A stretch of DNA of 8,325 bases from Bacillota bacterium. Its GTDB lineage: Bacteria > Bacillota > Clostridia > Tissierellales > Peptoniphilaceae. The stretch covers positions 1-8,325 of the forward strand of contig JAEXCD010000063.1 of NCBI GenBank assembly GCA_023393715.1. The letters are read 5' to 3'. Below are positions 1 through 6,630 of this stretch, in pieces; position 1 is the stretch's first letter, and each line of letters begins with the position of its first letter. The position numbers and the translations under genes are program-made. The notes below the pieces were generated by a model. The model did not search any database. It was not told where the DNA came from and saw only the letters and a program-made list of their open reading frames with translations.

Positions 1-1
1 G

Positions 2-2257
2 CACCGGACAATGCAGACTCAGCGAGAGGGAAAGCGGATTTACTTTTTATCTTTTGAGTATATGCCGGGAAAGCTGCTCCGCAAAAATGCGGAAAGCTGT
101 GGCCTGTACGAAACGCTGAAACAGGCGCTGCACCGGGTGGGACGTCGTTTTTCCGCTCTGGAGGAGATCGAACGGGAAATTTCTCTGGGCAACGGTGCGC
201 TGGGAACGATCACGTCGGATGAGCTGACGACGGCGGCGGGTATGGGTATCAATGCCATGGGCTACGGGCTGCGTTACAAAAACGGGCGCTTGAAGCAAAC
301 GCTGGTCGATGGGGCTCAGGTGGAAAAGCCCGATAATTGGACGAGCAACAAAAACCCGTGGGAGCACGACCGGCCGTTTTTTCATACCATTCCGTTATAC
401 GGCGGAGCGGTAAAAGCGATTCCCTACGATATTCCGATTCCGGGATATTCGGGGAATACGGTGAACACGCTTCGAATTTGGCGCGCTGAGGCATTAGAGG
501 ATATTGATTTTCAGGTGTTTTCAAGAGGCGATTTTTCCTTTGCCTACCAGACGATCAACCGGGCGCATGCGATTGTCGAATTCCTGTATCCGGATGAGAC
601 GAGCAAAAAGGGGAAAATGCTGCGGCTCATGCAGGAATATTTCTACGCTTCGGCTACCATACAGGATATTTTGCGCAATTTCCACAAGGGCGGAAAGGTG
701 CGCGTGATCGAGGAGCTGCCGAAGTACGCGGCCATTCAGATCAATGACGTACAGGCGGCTTTTGCGATTCCCGAATTTATTCGCTGCATTATGGAGCATT
801 ACGCGCGCACATTTGATCAGGCGCGCGCATTGGCGGAGCAGATTTTTCATTACACGAATTTTTCGACACAGTCGGAGAGCTTTGAGACGTGGTCGAAGGA
901 GGAATTGGAGGAGGTCTGTCCACAGCTGATTCCGATTTTTGAGCAGCTTGAAGCGTTCTACCAAAAGGAGATGGCTTCCAAGCTTCCGCACAGCGCGGCC
1001 GCCGAACAGCGCGAGGCGGCGCAGCGAAGCCTGTCGCTTTATGACGGCGCCCGCGTGGACACGGTCAATATGGCTCTGCAGGTCGCACACCGATTTATAG
1101 CGTTGAGCAAATCGCATTATGATGCGCTGCAGCAGATGGTGGATGAAACGGCGCGGCCCATCTTTTTTGAAAAAATGATGCATATTCGCATGGGCGTATC
1201 TCTGGAGCATTGGTTTCAGCGCACGAATCCGCCGCTGTACCGTTACGTGAGGGAGCTGTGTTCGATAGATCTTTCCGGAGAGGATGATGCGCAGGCCATG
1301 CGCGAGCTGCTGAATTATGTCGACGATGACGAAGTGCTTCGCGCTGTCGGCCAGATCAAGCAGGCACATAAAACGGATATCCAGCAGTGGATTCAGAAGG
1401 AAAAAGGGCTCGTCATCAATCGCTTTTCCATCTATGATATGCAGCTCGGCGCATTTCACGAAGCAAAACGCCAGCTGATGCACGCGTTGGCGCTTGCGGC
1501 AAAATACTTTTACCTCATCGATCATCCCAACGCCGATGTTCCGGAGGTGACGACCTTTTTCAGCGGGAAGGCCGCGCCGAATTACTATGCGGCAAAGGAA
1601 ACGCTGCACTTTATCAATGCGCTTGCCGAGTCCATCAACAAAAATCACGGCATCAAGGATAAGATGAAGGTCGTCTTTGTCGAAAATTACAACCGATCCC
1701 TGCTGCAAAAGCTATTGCCGGCGTGTGACATCTACGAAAATCTGGGATTTGCCGACCGCGAGCCCTGCGGAACGACCGGCATTAAAGCGATGATGAACGG
1801 CGCGCTCAACTGTACCTCGCGCGCCGGGTTGGGGGTGGACTTTGTGGAGCACCTTCCCAAAGAGGCGTGCTACCCATTCGGCCGCAGCGTAGCGGAAAAC
1901 CAGCGCCGCCTGCATCAGCCAAACCGCGTCGAACGGCTTTTTGCGGAGCAGCCGGCCGTTCGGGAAACGCTGAACCGTCTCCTGAACAGCAGCTCCGATT
2001 TTCTGCGCTATGATTTCCACAGGCTGTACGATCTGCTCCTTCGCTATGACGACAGCTTTTTTGTCCTTGAGGAGCTGCCGGATTACATCGATGTCAAACG
2101 ACAAATGGAGCAGGATTTCTTTGCAGAGCGCACATGGAATCGCCGTTCGCTGCAAAACATCGCCCATTCGGGGGCGTTTTCGATGAAAATGACGCTGCTC
2201 GGTTACGGGGAAGGCGTATGGGAGCTTCCGATTTATGAGCAACGGGCGCGCATTTGA
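2..2257 (+). CDS. GT35 glycogen/alpha-glucan phosphorylase family protein, divergent active site (5' end outside window)
   Basis: This is a GT35 family protein; classical members use PLP and phosphate to release glucose-1-phosphate from alpha-1,4-glucans in the cytoplasm. The frame is open to the window edge. Family proteins carry some 60 more N-terminal residues before the YFLSFEY motif, and no ribosome binding site precedes the ATG at 11, so that ATG is probably internal. Counting from it, recognisable motifs are LGNGALG (59-65), NPWE (115-118), IPGYSGNTVNTLRIW (143-157), LRLMQEYF (204-211), AIQIND (241-246), HEAKRQL (483-489), GKAAPNYY (519-526) and GTTGIK (587-592), whose Lys592 sits at the PLP-lysine position. 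Many catalytic positions differ from the classical enzyme: NHTVLPEAL has become NFSTQSESF, KRIHEYK has become GAFHEAK, and TNGITPRRW has become RMGVSLEHW. The reading frame is intact over about 750 residues, so it is unlikely to be a decaying pseudogene. Family membership is secure; phosphorylase activity is doubtful. A debranching enzyme and a phosphoglucomutase follow. Motif comparison is from memory of rabbit and E. coli phosphorylases. Confidence 0.88.
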   Translation, partial: HRTMQTQREGKRIYFLSFEYMPGKLLRKNAESCGLYETLKQALHRVGRRFSALEEIEREISLGNGALGTITSDELTTAAGMGINAMGYGLRYKNGRLKQTLVDGAQVEKPDNWTSNKNPWEHDRPFFHTIPLYGGAVKAIPYDIPIPGYSGNTVNTLRIWRAEALEDIDFQVFSRGDFSFAYQTINRAHAIVEFLYPDETSKKGKMLRLMQEYFYASATIQDILRNFHKGGKVRVIEELPKYAAIQINDVQAAFAIPEFIRCIMEHYARTFDQARALAEQIFHYTNFSTQSESFETWSKEELEEVCPQLIPIFEQLEAFYQKEMASKLPHSAAAEQREAAQRSLSLYDGARVDTVNMALQVAHRFIALSKSHYDALQQMVDETARPIFFEKMMHIRMGVSLEHWFQRTNPPLYRYVRELCSIDLSGEDDAQAMRELLNYVDDDEVLRAVGQIKQAHKTDIQQWIQKEKGLVINRFSIYDMQLGAFHEAKRQLMHALALAAKYFYLIDHPNADVPEVTTFFSGKAAPNYYAAKETLHFINALAESINKNHGIKDKMKVVFVENYNRSLLQKLLPACDIYENLGFADREPCGTTGIKAMMNGALNCTSRAGLGVDFVEHLPKEACYPFGRSVAENQRRLHQPNRVERLFAEQPAVRETLNRLLNSSSDFLRYDFHRLYDLLLRYDDSFFVLEELPDYIDVKRQMEQDFFAERTWNRRSLQNIAHSGAFSMKMTLLGYGEGVWELPIYEQRARI

Positions 2258-2260
2258 CTG

Positions 2261-2268
2261 AGAGGTGG
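2261..2268 (+). promoter_or_regulatory. Ribosome binding site that fixes the pullulanase start
   Basis: AGAGGTGG contains GAGGTG (2262-2267), a good match to the anti-Shine-Dalgarno core, 9 bases before the ATG at 2277. The alternative in-frame GTG at 2265 lies inside this site and has no ribosome binding site of its own, so ATG 2277 is preferred. Confidence 0.7.
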
Positions 2269-2276
2269 AAAACGAA

Positions 2277-4205
2277 ATGAATCACGAACAGACAATTGAT
2301 CCGGCAAGCTATCCTGCGACGCAGAAGCAGTTGGGACTTTGCTATTCGCGGGAGCGTTCCGCCTTTCGCGTGTGGGCGCCGACGCAGCAGTCGGTGCGCC
2401 TGGCTCTGTACGAACAGGCGAACGCCGTGCGCCGCCGGCTGATCGATATGGAAAAGCAGCCGGACGGAACATTTGAAACATGCGTTTCGGGCGATCTGCA
2501 CGGGCAGTTTTACAACTACCTGGTCGACGGACAGGAGGTGACCGATCCCTATTCGATCTCGTCGACGAAGAACAGCGCGAAAAGCGCCATCGTCGATCTG
2601 AGCAGGACGGATCCGGAGGGATTCCGTGAAGGGGGTTACTGTGCCGTGCATCCGTCGGACGCCGTGCTGTACGAGGTGCACATCGGCGATTTCACACAGG
2701 ATCCGAGCAGCGAAAATTTCTTTCGCGGAAAGTATTTGGCGTTCACGCAAAATCATACCGAGCATCGGGGAATGACGACGGGGCTTTCCCACCTGAAGGA
2801 ACTGGGCGTTACGCATTTGCATATCATGCCCATGTATGACTTTTTGAGCACGGATGAGCTGTCGGAGGAGGATGACAATTACAACTGGGGGTATGATCCG
2901 GAGCTATACAATGTTCCGGAGGGCACCTACTCGGTCGATCCTGAGGATCCCGTTCTGCGCATCGCCGAATTAAAGCGGATGGTTCACAACATTCACCGGC
3001 AGGGCATGGGCGTAGTCATGGATGTCGTATATAATCATACGTACCGATCGAAGTATTCCAATTTTAATGTCCTGGTTCCCGGGTACTATTACCGCACGGA
3101 TGGGGTCGATTTTTCCAATGGCTCCGGATGCGGCAATGAATTTGCTTCGGAACGGGAGATGGGCCGGCGCTTTATCATCGATTCCCTGCTCTACTGGCAG
3201 CGGGAATACCACATCGACGGTTTTCGGTTTGATCTGATGGCGCTGATCGACCGTCAGACGGTGCAGGAAGCGGTGAAGCGGCTGCGCGAAATCAATCCGA
3301 ATACGATCATTTACGGAGAACCGTGGTCGGGCGGAGTGACGAGCCTGCCCGTGTCGCAGCAGACACTCTGGTCGGCGCAAAACGACATGGATATTGCGCT
3401 GTTCAACGAACGCTTTCGCAATGCTCTTCGCGGCGACAACGACGGCGCGTTTCCGGGCTTTGTTCAGGGGCGCGTGGATGAACGGATGTCGATTGAGACC
3501 GGGCTTTGCGGTTCCATCGATTACGATGCGGCGCACAAGGGAACGCTCCGGGATCCCTGCGGGACAATCAACTATTTTAACGCACATGACAATCTGATCT
3601 TCGAGGATAAGCTGCTTCGTTCGACAAAACCGGCGCAGCGGCGGGATCTGATGACGAAGCTGGCGTTTGGACTCCTGTTCACGGCACAGGGGATTCCCTT
3701 TTTTCACGCGGGCAATGAATTTCGCCGAAGTAAAAAGATGAACGCCAATTCGTATAACGCGCCCTATTCCGTTAACGCCATCGATTGGAATAAAAAAAAG
3801 GAAGAGGAGGCGCTCGTGCATTATGTGCGCGATCTGATTGAGGTGCGGCGGGAGTTTTCAGTTTTCCGGATGAAAACGGGCGAAGAAATTCGACGCCGAA
3901 TGCACTTTCTGGAGTCGGGGAGCGAGCATGTCATCTCGGTGTTTTACGAGCAATCGGAGCAGGAGGGCATTCTCGTATTTCACAATAGTGCCGGAACAGA
4001 AAAGTGGTGCGATCTGAGCGTGCTTCGCGAATGTATCGCGGCAGACACGATCCATGTACGGAAGCTTTTCGGAACAGAAGGGCGAATTCGATCGAACAGG
4101 CAATCGCTGCATCTGGAACAGGGGCAGCAGCGCCTGATGCTTTTGCCGATTTCGACGACGATGTATACTGTTCGATGGAGCAATGAGGGTGTATCAGAAG
4201 GATAG
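2277..4205 (+). CDS. pulA: Type I pullulanase (alpha-1,6-glucan debranching enzyme, GH13 with CBM48)
   Basis: The enzyme hydrolyses alpha-1,6 branch points in glycogen, pullulan or limit dextrins. No signal peptide is visible, so it should act in the cytoplasm. Counting from ATG 2277 (642 residues), an N-terminal CBM48-like beta domain occupies roughly residues 20-110 (FRVWAPTQQSVRLALY). The GH13 catalytic barrel follows. The type I pullulanase signature YNWGYDP is at 202-208, region I DVVYNHT at 249-255, region II GFRFDLM at 315-321 with nucleophile Asp319, region III YGEPW with acid/base Glu348, and region IV HDN with Asp438. The stretch IPFFHAGNEF...NSYNAP...IDW is also typical of the family, and a beta-rich C-terminal domain ends the protein. 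All catalytic residues are present. It is somewhat shorter than B. subtilis AmyX (about 720) and appears to lack that protein's extra N-terminal segment. It lies 19 bases after the GT35 gene and 9 bases before the mutase gene, which fits a glycogen breakdown operon. Confidence 0.93.
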   Translation: MNHEQTIDPASYPATQKQLGLCYSRERSAFRVWAPTQQSVRLALYEQANAVRRRLIDMEKQPDGTFETCVSGDLHGQFYNYLVDGQEVTDPYSISSTKNSAKSAIVDLSRTDPEGFREGGYCAVHPSDAVLYEVHIGDFTQDPSSENFFRGKYLAFTQNHTEHRGMTTGLSHLKELGVTHLHIMPMYDFLSTDELSEEDDNYNWGYDPELYNVPEGTYSVDPEDPVLRIAELKRMVHNIHRQGMGVVMDVVYNHTYRSKYSNFNVLVPGYYYRTDGVDFSNGSGCGNEFASEREMGRRFIIDSLLYWQREYHIDGFRFDLMALIDRQTVQEAVKRLREINPNTIIYGEPWSGGVTSLPVSQQTLWSAQNDMDIALFNERFRNALRGDNDGAFPGFVQGRVDERMSIETGLCGSIDYDAAHKGTLRDPCGTINYFNAHDNLIFEDKLLRSTKPAQRRDLMTKLAFGLLFTAQGIPFFHAGNEFRRSKKMNANSYNAPYSVNAIDWNKKKEEEALVHYVRDLIEVRREFSVFRMKTGEEIRRRMHFLESGSEHVISVFYEQSEQEGILVFHNSAGTEKWCDLSVLRECIAADTIHVRKLFGTEGRIRSNRQSLHLEQGQQRLMLLPISTTMYTVRWSNEGVSEG

Positions 4206-4209
4206 GAGG
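4203..4209 (+). promoter_or_regulatory. Ribosome binding site of the mutase overlapping the pullulanase stop codon
   Basis: TAGGAGG contains the pullulanase TAG stop (4203-4205) and a perfect AGGAGG Shine-Dalgarno (4204-4209), 5 bases before the ATG at 4215. Ribosomes terminating on the upstream gene sit on this site, so translational coupling is likely. Confidence 0.75.
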
Positions 4210-4214
4210 AAAAT

Positions 4215-5912
4215 ATGGATTATAAGGAAAAATATGAGGCGTGGCTCAGGGATGACAGCTTCGATGAAGCGACGCATGCGGAGCTTTTAGCCATTCAGGG
4301 AGATGATGCGGAAATTTTGGATCGCTTTTATCAGGATCTCAAATTCGGTACGGCGGGGCTTCGCGGAAAATTGGGCGCGGGAACAAACCGCATGAATTTG
4401 TATACCGTGGCTCAGGCCAGTGAAGGCTTTGCGCGCACGATTGAAGCTGAGGGGGAAGAGGCAAAGAAGCGCGGTATTGCGCTGGCGTACGATGTCCGAC
4501 ACATGTCCCGGGAATTTGCGGAGCTTACTGCGGAAATTTTTGCGGCGCACGGTATTCACGTCTATCTTCACCGCGAGATTCAGCCGACGCCGCTGCTGTC
4601 CTATACGATTCGGAAGCTGCACGCCATAGCCGGCGTCATGGTGACTGCATCGCACAATCCGCGCGAATATAACGGCTACAAGGCCTATGGCGAGGAGGGC
4701 TCGCAGATTTTGGACGATATGGCCAATCGCATTCTGGACAATATCGCGCAGGTTACGAGCTATGCTTCGATTCCGAAGATGCCCTTATCGGAAGGCCTGC
4801 AGTGCAGGCTGATCGAGTATGTTCCGGATGAAGTGATTGAGGAATACGTCTCGGACGTATTGAAGCTGACCATTCATGACGGCGAAGAGGTCGACAAGGG
4901 TGTCCGCATCGTCTATTCTCCGCTGAACGGCTGCGGCAATAAATTGGTACGCCGCATCTTAGCGCAGCGCGGCTTCGAGCAGGTCTATGTCGTTCCCGAG
5001 CAGGAGCTGCCGGACTCGGATTTTACGACGGTCGGATATCCCAATCCGGAGGATCCCAAGGCCTTTGCGTACAGCATCGAACTCGGCAAGCGGGTTGGGG
5101 CGGATCTCCTGCTGGCCACCGATCCCGATTCGGATCGAACGGCGCTTGAGGTGCGAAATAAAGAGGGCGAATATGTTTTCTTAAACGGCAACCGCATCGG
5201 TGCGCTTTTGGTAAATTACATTCTGACGCAAAAGAGTGCGGCGGGTACGCTTCCGGCAAACGGGGCGGTCATCAAATCCATTGTAACCGGCGATTTGATC
5301 AAACCGATCTGTGAGAAATACGGTGTCGAGGTGTTTGAGGTGCTCACCGGATTCAAGAATATCTGTGCACCGGCCAATGAATGGGACCGCACGGGCGAGA
5401 AGACCTATGTCTTTGGGTTTGAGGAGAGCATTGGCTTTAACCATGGCACCTTTGTGCGGGATAAGGATGCCGTTTCGTCGGCCATGTTGGTTGCGGAAAT
5501 GGCCGGTTTTTACAAAAAGCAGGGGAAGACGCTGCTGGACGTCCTGGAGGATCTCTATCAGGAATACGGTCACTATGACGAGCGTCTGATTTCCATCGTT
5601 CTGGAGGGCCTGGACGGACAGGCGCTGATCGGCCGGATCATGGAAAGCTTCCGCGCTCAGGGAATTGAACAGATCGGCAAGATGAAGCTCGTTCGCACCG
5701 TTGATTTTGACCGCGATGAAACGGGAATTCCGAAATCGAATGTGCTGAAGTATTACTACGACGATAAGAGCTGGTATGCGCTTCGTCCGTCCGGTACGGA
5801 GCCAAAAATCAAGCTGTATATGTATGTCGTCGGAAAGACGGCGGAGGACGCACAGCTCAAGCTGGATCTGATGGAAAAGGCATGCCGCGACCGTATGAAC
5901 GCGGTGAAGTGA
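4215..5912 (+). CDS. pgcA: Alpha-D-phosphohexomutase (phosphoglucomutase/phosphomannomutase, PgcA type)
   Basis: The enzyme interconverts glucose-1-phosphate and glucose-6-phosphate through a phosphoserine intermediate and a bound Mg2+ in the cytoplasm; related members also accept mannose phosphates. The 565-residue length matches the Firmicute PgcA group (about 580) rather than the shorter GlmM or bacterial PMM/PGM (about 450). All four signature regions are intact: the catalytic phosphoserine loop TASHNP with Ser146 (144-149), the metal loop DPDSDR (303-308), the sugar-binding loop FGFEESIG (400-407), and the C-terminal phosphate-binding loop RPSGTEPKIKLY (524-535). The N-terminal substrate loop FGTAGLRG (44-51) is also typical. 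It is last in the glucan operon, 9 bases after the pullulanase and followed by a strong terminator. It would channel glucose-1-phosphate into glycolysis or supply it for UDP-glucose synthesis. Exact sugar preference cannot be read from the sequence. Confidence 0.93.
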   Translation: MDYKEKYEAWLRDDSFDEATHAELLAIQGDDAEILDRFYQDLKFGTAGLRGKLGAGTNRMNLYTVAQASEGFARTIEAEGEEAKKRGIALAYDVRHMSREFAELTAEIFAAHGIHVYLHREIQPTPLLSYTIRKLHAIAGVMVTASHNPREYNGYKAYGEEGSQILDDMANRILDNIAQVTSYASIPKMPLSEGLQCRLIEYVPDEVIEEYVSDVLKLTIHDGEEVDKGVRIVYSPLNGCGNKLVRRILAQRGFEQVYVVPEQELPDSDFTTVGYPNPEDPKAFAYSIELGKRVGADLLLATDPDSDRTALEVRNKEGEYVFLNGNRIGALLVNYILTQKSAAGTLPANGAVIKSIVTGDLIKPICEKYGVEVFEVLTGFKNICAPANEWDRTGEKTYVFGFEESIGFNHGTFVRDKDAVSSAMLVAEMAGFYKKQGKTLLDVLEDLYQEYGHYDERLISIVLEGLDGQALIGRIMESFRAQGIEQIGKMKLVRTVDFDRDETGIPKSNVLKYYYDDKSWYALRPSGTEPKIKLYMYVVGKTAEDAQLKLDLMEKACRDRMNAVK

Positions 5913-5967
5913 GCGCCTTTCTGCTTCGAAAAGAGCGGGAATGCCTGAACGGCATGAAATAAACAGG

Positions 5968-6004
5968 AAAAAACGGCATCTGCGGCAGGCAGACGCCGTT
6001 TTTT
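5968..6004 (+). terminator. Intrinsic terminator of the glucan operon, potentially bidirectional
   Basis: A perfect 10-bp outer stem pairs AAAAAACGGC (5968-5977) with GCCGTTTTTT (5995-6004). Inside it, after one A/C mismatch (5978/5994), TCTGC (5979-5983) pairs with GCAGA (5989-5993) around a 5-base loop GGCAG. The T-run on the 3' side, with a matching A-run on the 5' side, gives terminator character on both strands, although all genes here are on +. It lies 55 bases after the mutase stop codon. A weaker 5-bp hairpin, ATGCC/GGCAT (5941-5955), precedes it and lacks a T tail. Confidence 0.9.
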
Positions 6005-6086
6005 CGTTGTACTGCATATTCCTTTGTCGTACCGCCTGCTCAGAGGAGGAAGGGCGAAAGGATGTCCGTCTCGTTCTTTTTTTTTA

Positions 6087-6095
6087 TGCTATAAT
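6087..6095 (+). promoter_or_regulatory. Extended -10 promoter for the FHA-SEDS-PBP operon
   Basis: TGCTATAAT is a perfect TATAAT (6090-6095) preceded by the TGN extension, as used by housekeeping sigma-A RNA polymerase. No convincing TTGACA-like -35 lies 15-19 bases upstream. A run of nine T (6077-6085) occupies the spacer region. Transcription should start near 6102, giving an untranslated leader of about 20 bases before the ATG at 6124. The position after the terminator and before the first gene of the next operon supports the call. Confidence 0.75.
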
Positions 6096-6111
6096 GAGCT
6101 AACGTTTTTGT

Positions 6112-6118
6112 AAGGAGG
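6112..6118 (+). promoter_or_regulatory. Ribosome binding site of the FHA gene
   Basis: AAGGAGG, a near-perfect Shine-Dalgarno, lies 5 bases before the ATG at 6124 and fixes that start. Confidence 0.8.
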
Positions 6119-6123
6119 CACCG

Positions 6124-6630
6124 ATGCGGGAGTTATTTACAGCATTAGAACATATCTTTTTCTCCAAGATTGTGGGAGAGATAGATCTCTATACAATTTT
6201 GTCTACGGTACTTAAATTTGTTTTCGTCGTGATCGTCCTCAGCTTCATCTACACCATTGTCAAGATGATCACGCAGGATATCCGATCGACGTGGCAGCGG
6301 AAAGCGCCGGAGGCGGCGTATCTTAAGCTGCTCAGCAATGCGCAGAATTATGATTTCCCGGTGCGGAACGAATACTATCTGTCGGACAATACGACCATCG
6401 GGCGGGCGGATGACAACGCCATTGTGATCAAGGATCCGCGGATGAGCAAGTATCAGGCGCGCATCATTCGTGAAAACGGTCGGTTTTTTATTGACGATCT
6501 CGGGGCGACGAACCCGACGCTCGTCAATGAGCGCTCGCTCAAGCAGCCGATCGAGCTCAAAACGCGCGATCTGGTAACGCTCGGAGATTTGGACTTTGCG
6601 TTTGTGAATGGAGCGGAGCATGAAAAATAA
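6124..6630 (+). CDS. Membrane-anchored FHA-domain protein
   Basis: This 168-residue protein has one N-terminal transmembrane segment (about residues 24-49, rich in V, I, F and L) and a C-terminal forkhead-associated domain (about 83-163). FHA domains bind phosphothreonine peptides, usually products of Ser/Thr kinases. Visible hallmarks are IGR (92-94) with the peptide-binding Arg94, Ser108 in SKYQARI, and Asn130 in the ATNPTLVN stretch. Two usual residues differ: the His of SxxH is Gln111, and the Gly of NGT is Pro131. The FHA domain follows the anchor, with basic residues just after the membrane segment, so it is probably cytoplasmic. The gene is first in an operon with a SEDS polymerase and a class B PBP, and its 3' end overlaps the SEDS gene. 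By analogy with actinobacterial FhaB, it may link Ser/Thr phosphorylation to peptidoglycan synthesis; this role is inferred. No kinase or phosphatase gene is in the window. Confidence 0.85.
   Translation: MRELFTALEHIFFSKIVGEIDLYTILSTVLKFVFVVIVLSFIYTIVKMITQDIRSTWQRKAPEAAYLKLLSNAQNYDFPVRNEYYLSDNTTIGRADDNAIVIKDPRMSKYQARIIRENGRFFIDDLGATNPTLVNERSLKQPIELKTRDLVTLGDLDFAFVNGAEHEK

Noticed and set aside
11..13. ATG at 11 as the true start of the GT35 gene
   Set aside because: No ribosome binding site is visible in the ten preceding bases, the frame is open to the window edge, and family proteins have about 60 further residues ahead of the YFLSFEY motif.
521..1708. 395-codon antisense reading frame opposite the GT35 gene, and similar long antisense frames at 2970-3821 and 5181-6017
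   Set aside because: They mirror highly recognisable + strand genes, their products have no recognisable domains and are rich in Arg, His and Leu as expected from reversed codons, and no convincing ribosome binding sites were noted. The frame at 5181-6017 even runs out of the terminator region.
2265..2267. GTG at 2265 as the pullulanase start
   Set aside because: It lies inside the AGAGGTGG ribosome binding site that serves ATG 2277.
3792..3799. Homopolymers inside genes: A8 in the pullulanase (3792-3799), T8 (7256-7263) and G7 (7748-7754) in the SEDS gene, as programmed frameshift or phase-variation sites
   Set aside because: All reading frames continue intact through them with conserved family residues on both sides, and no alternative product is evident. 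They are worth a glance only if length variants appear in reads.
5941..5955. Small hairpin ATGCC-TGAAC-GGCAT as a separate terminator or riboswitch
   Set aside because: The stem is only 5 bp with no T-run, and the strong terminator 13 bases further on explains the region.
6062..6094. Ten-codon leader ORF (MSVSFFFFML) ahead of the FHA gene, with AGGAGG at 6044-6049
   Set aside because: It overlaps the -10 box, so it would not be on the main transcript. The spacing of 12 bases is long, and the run of Phe simply reflects the T tract.
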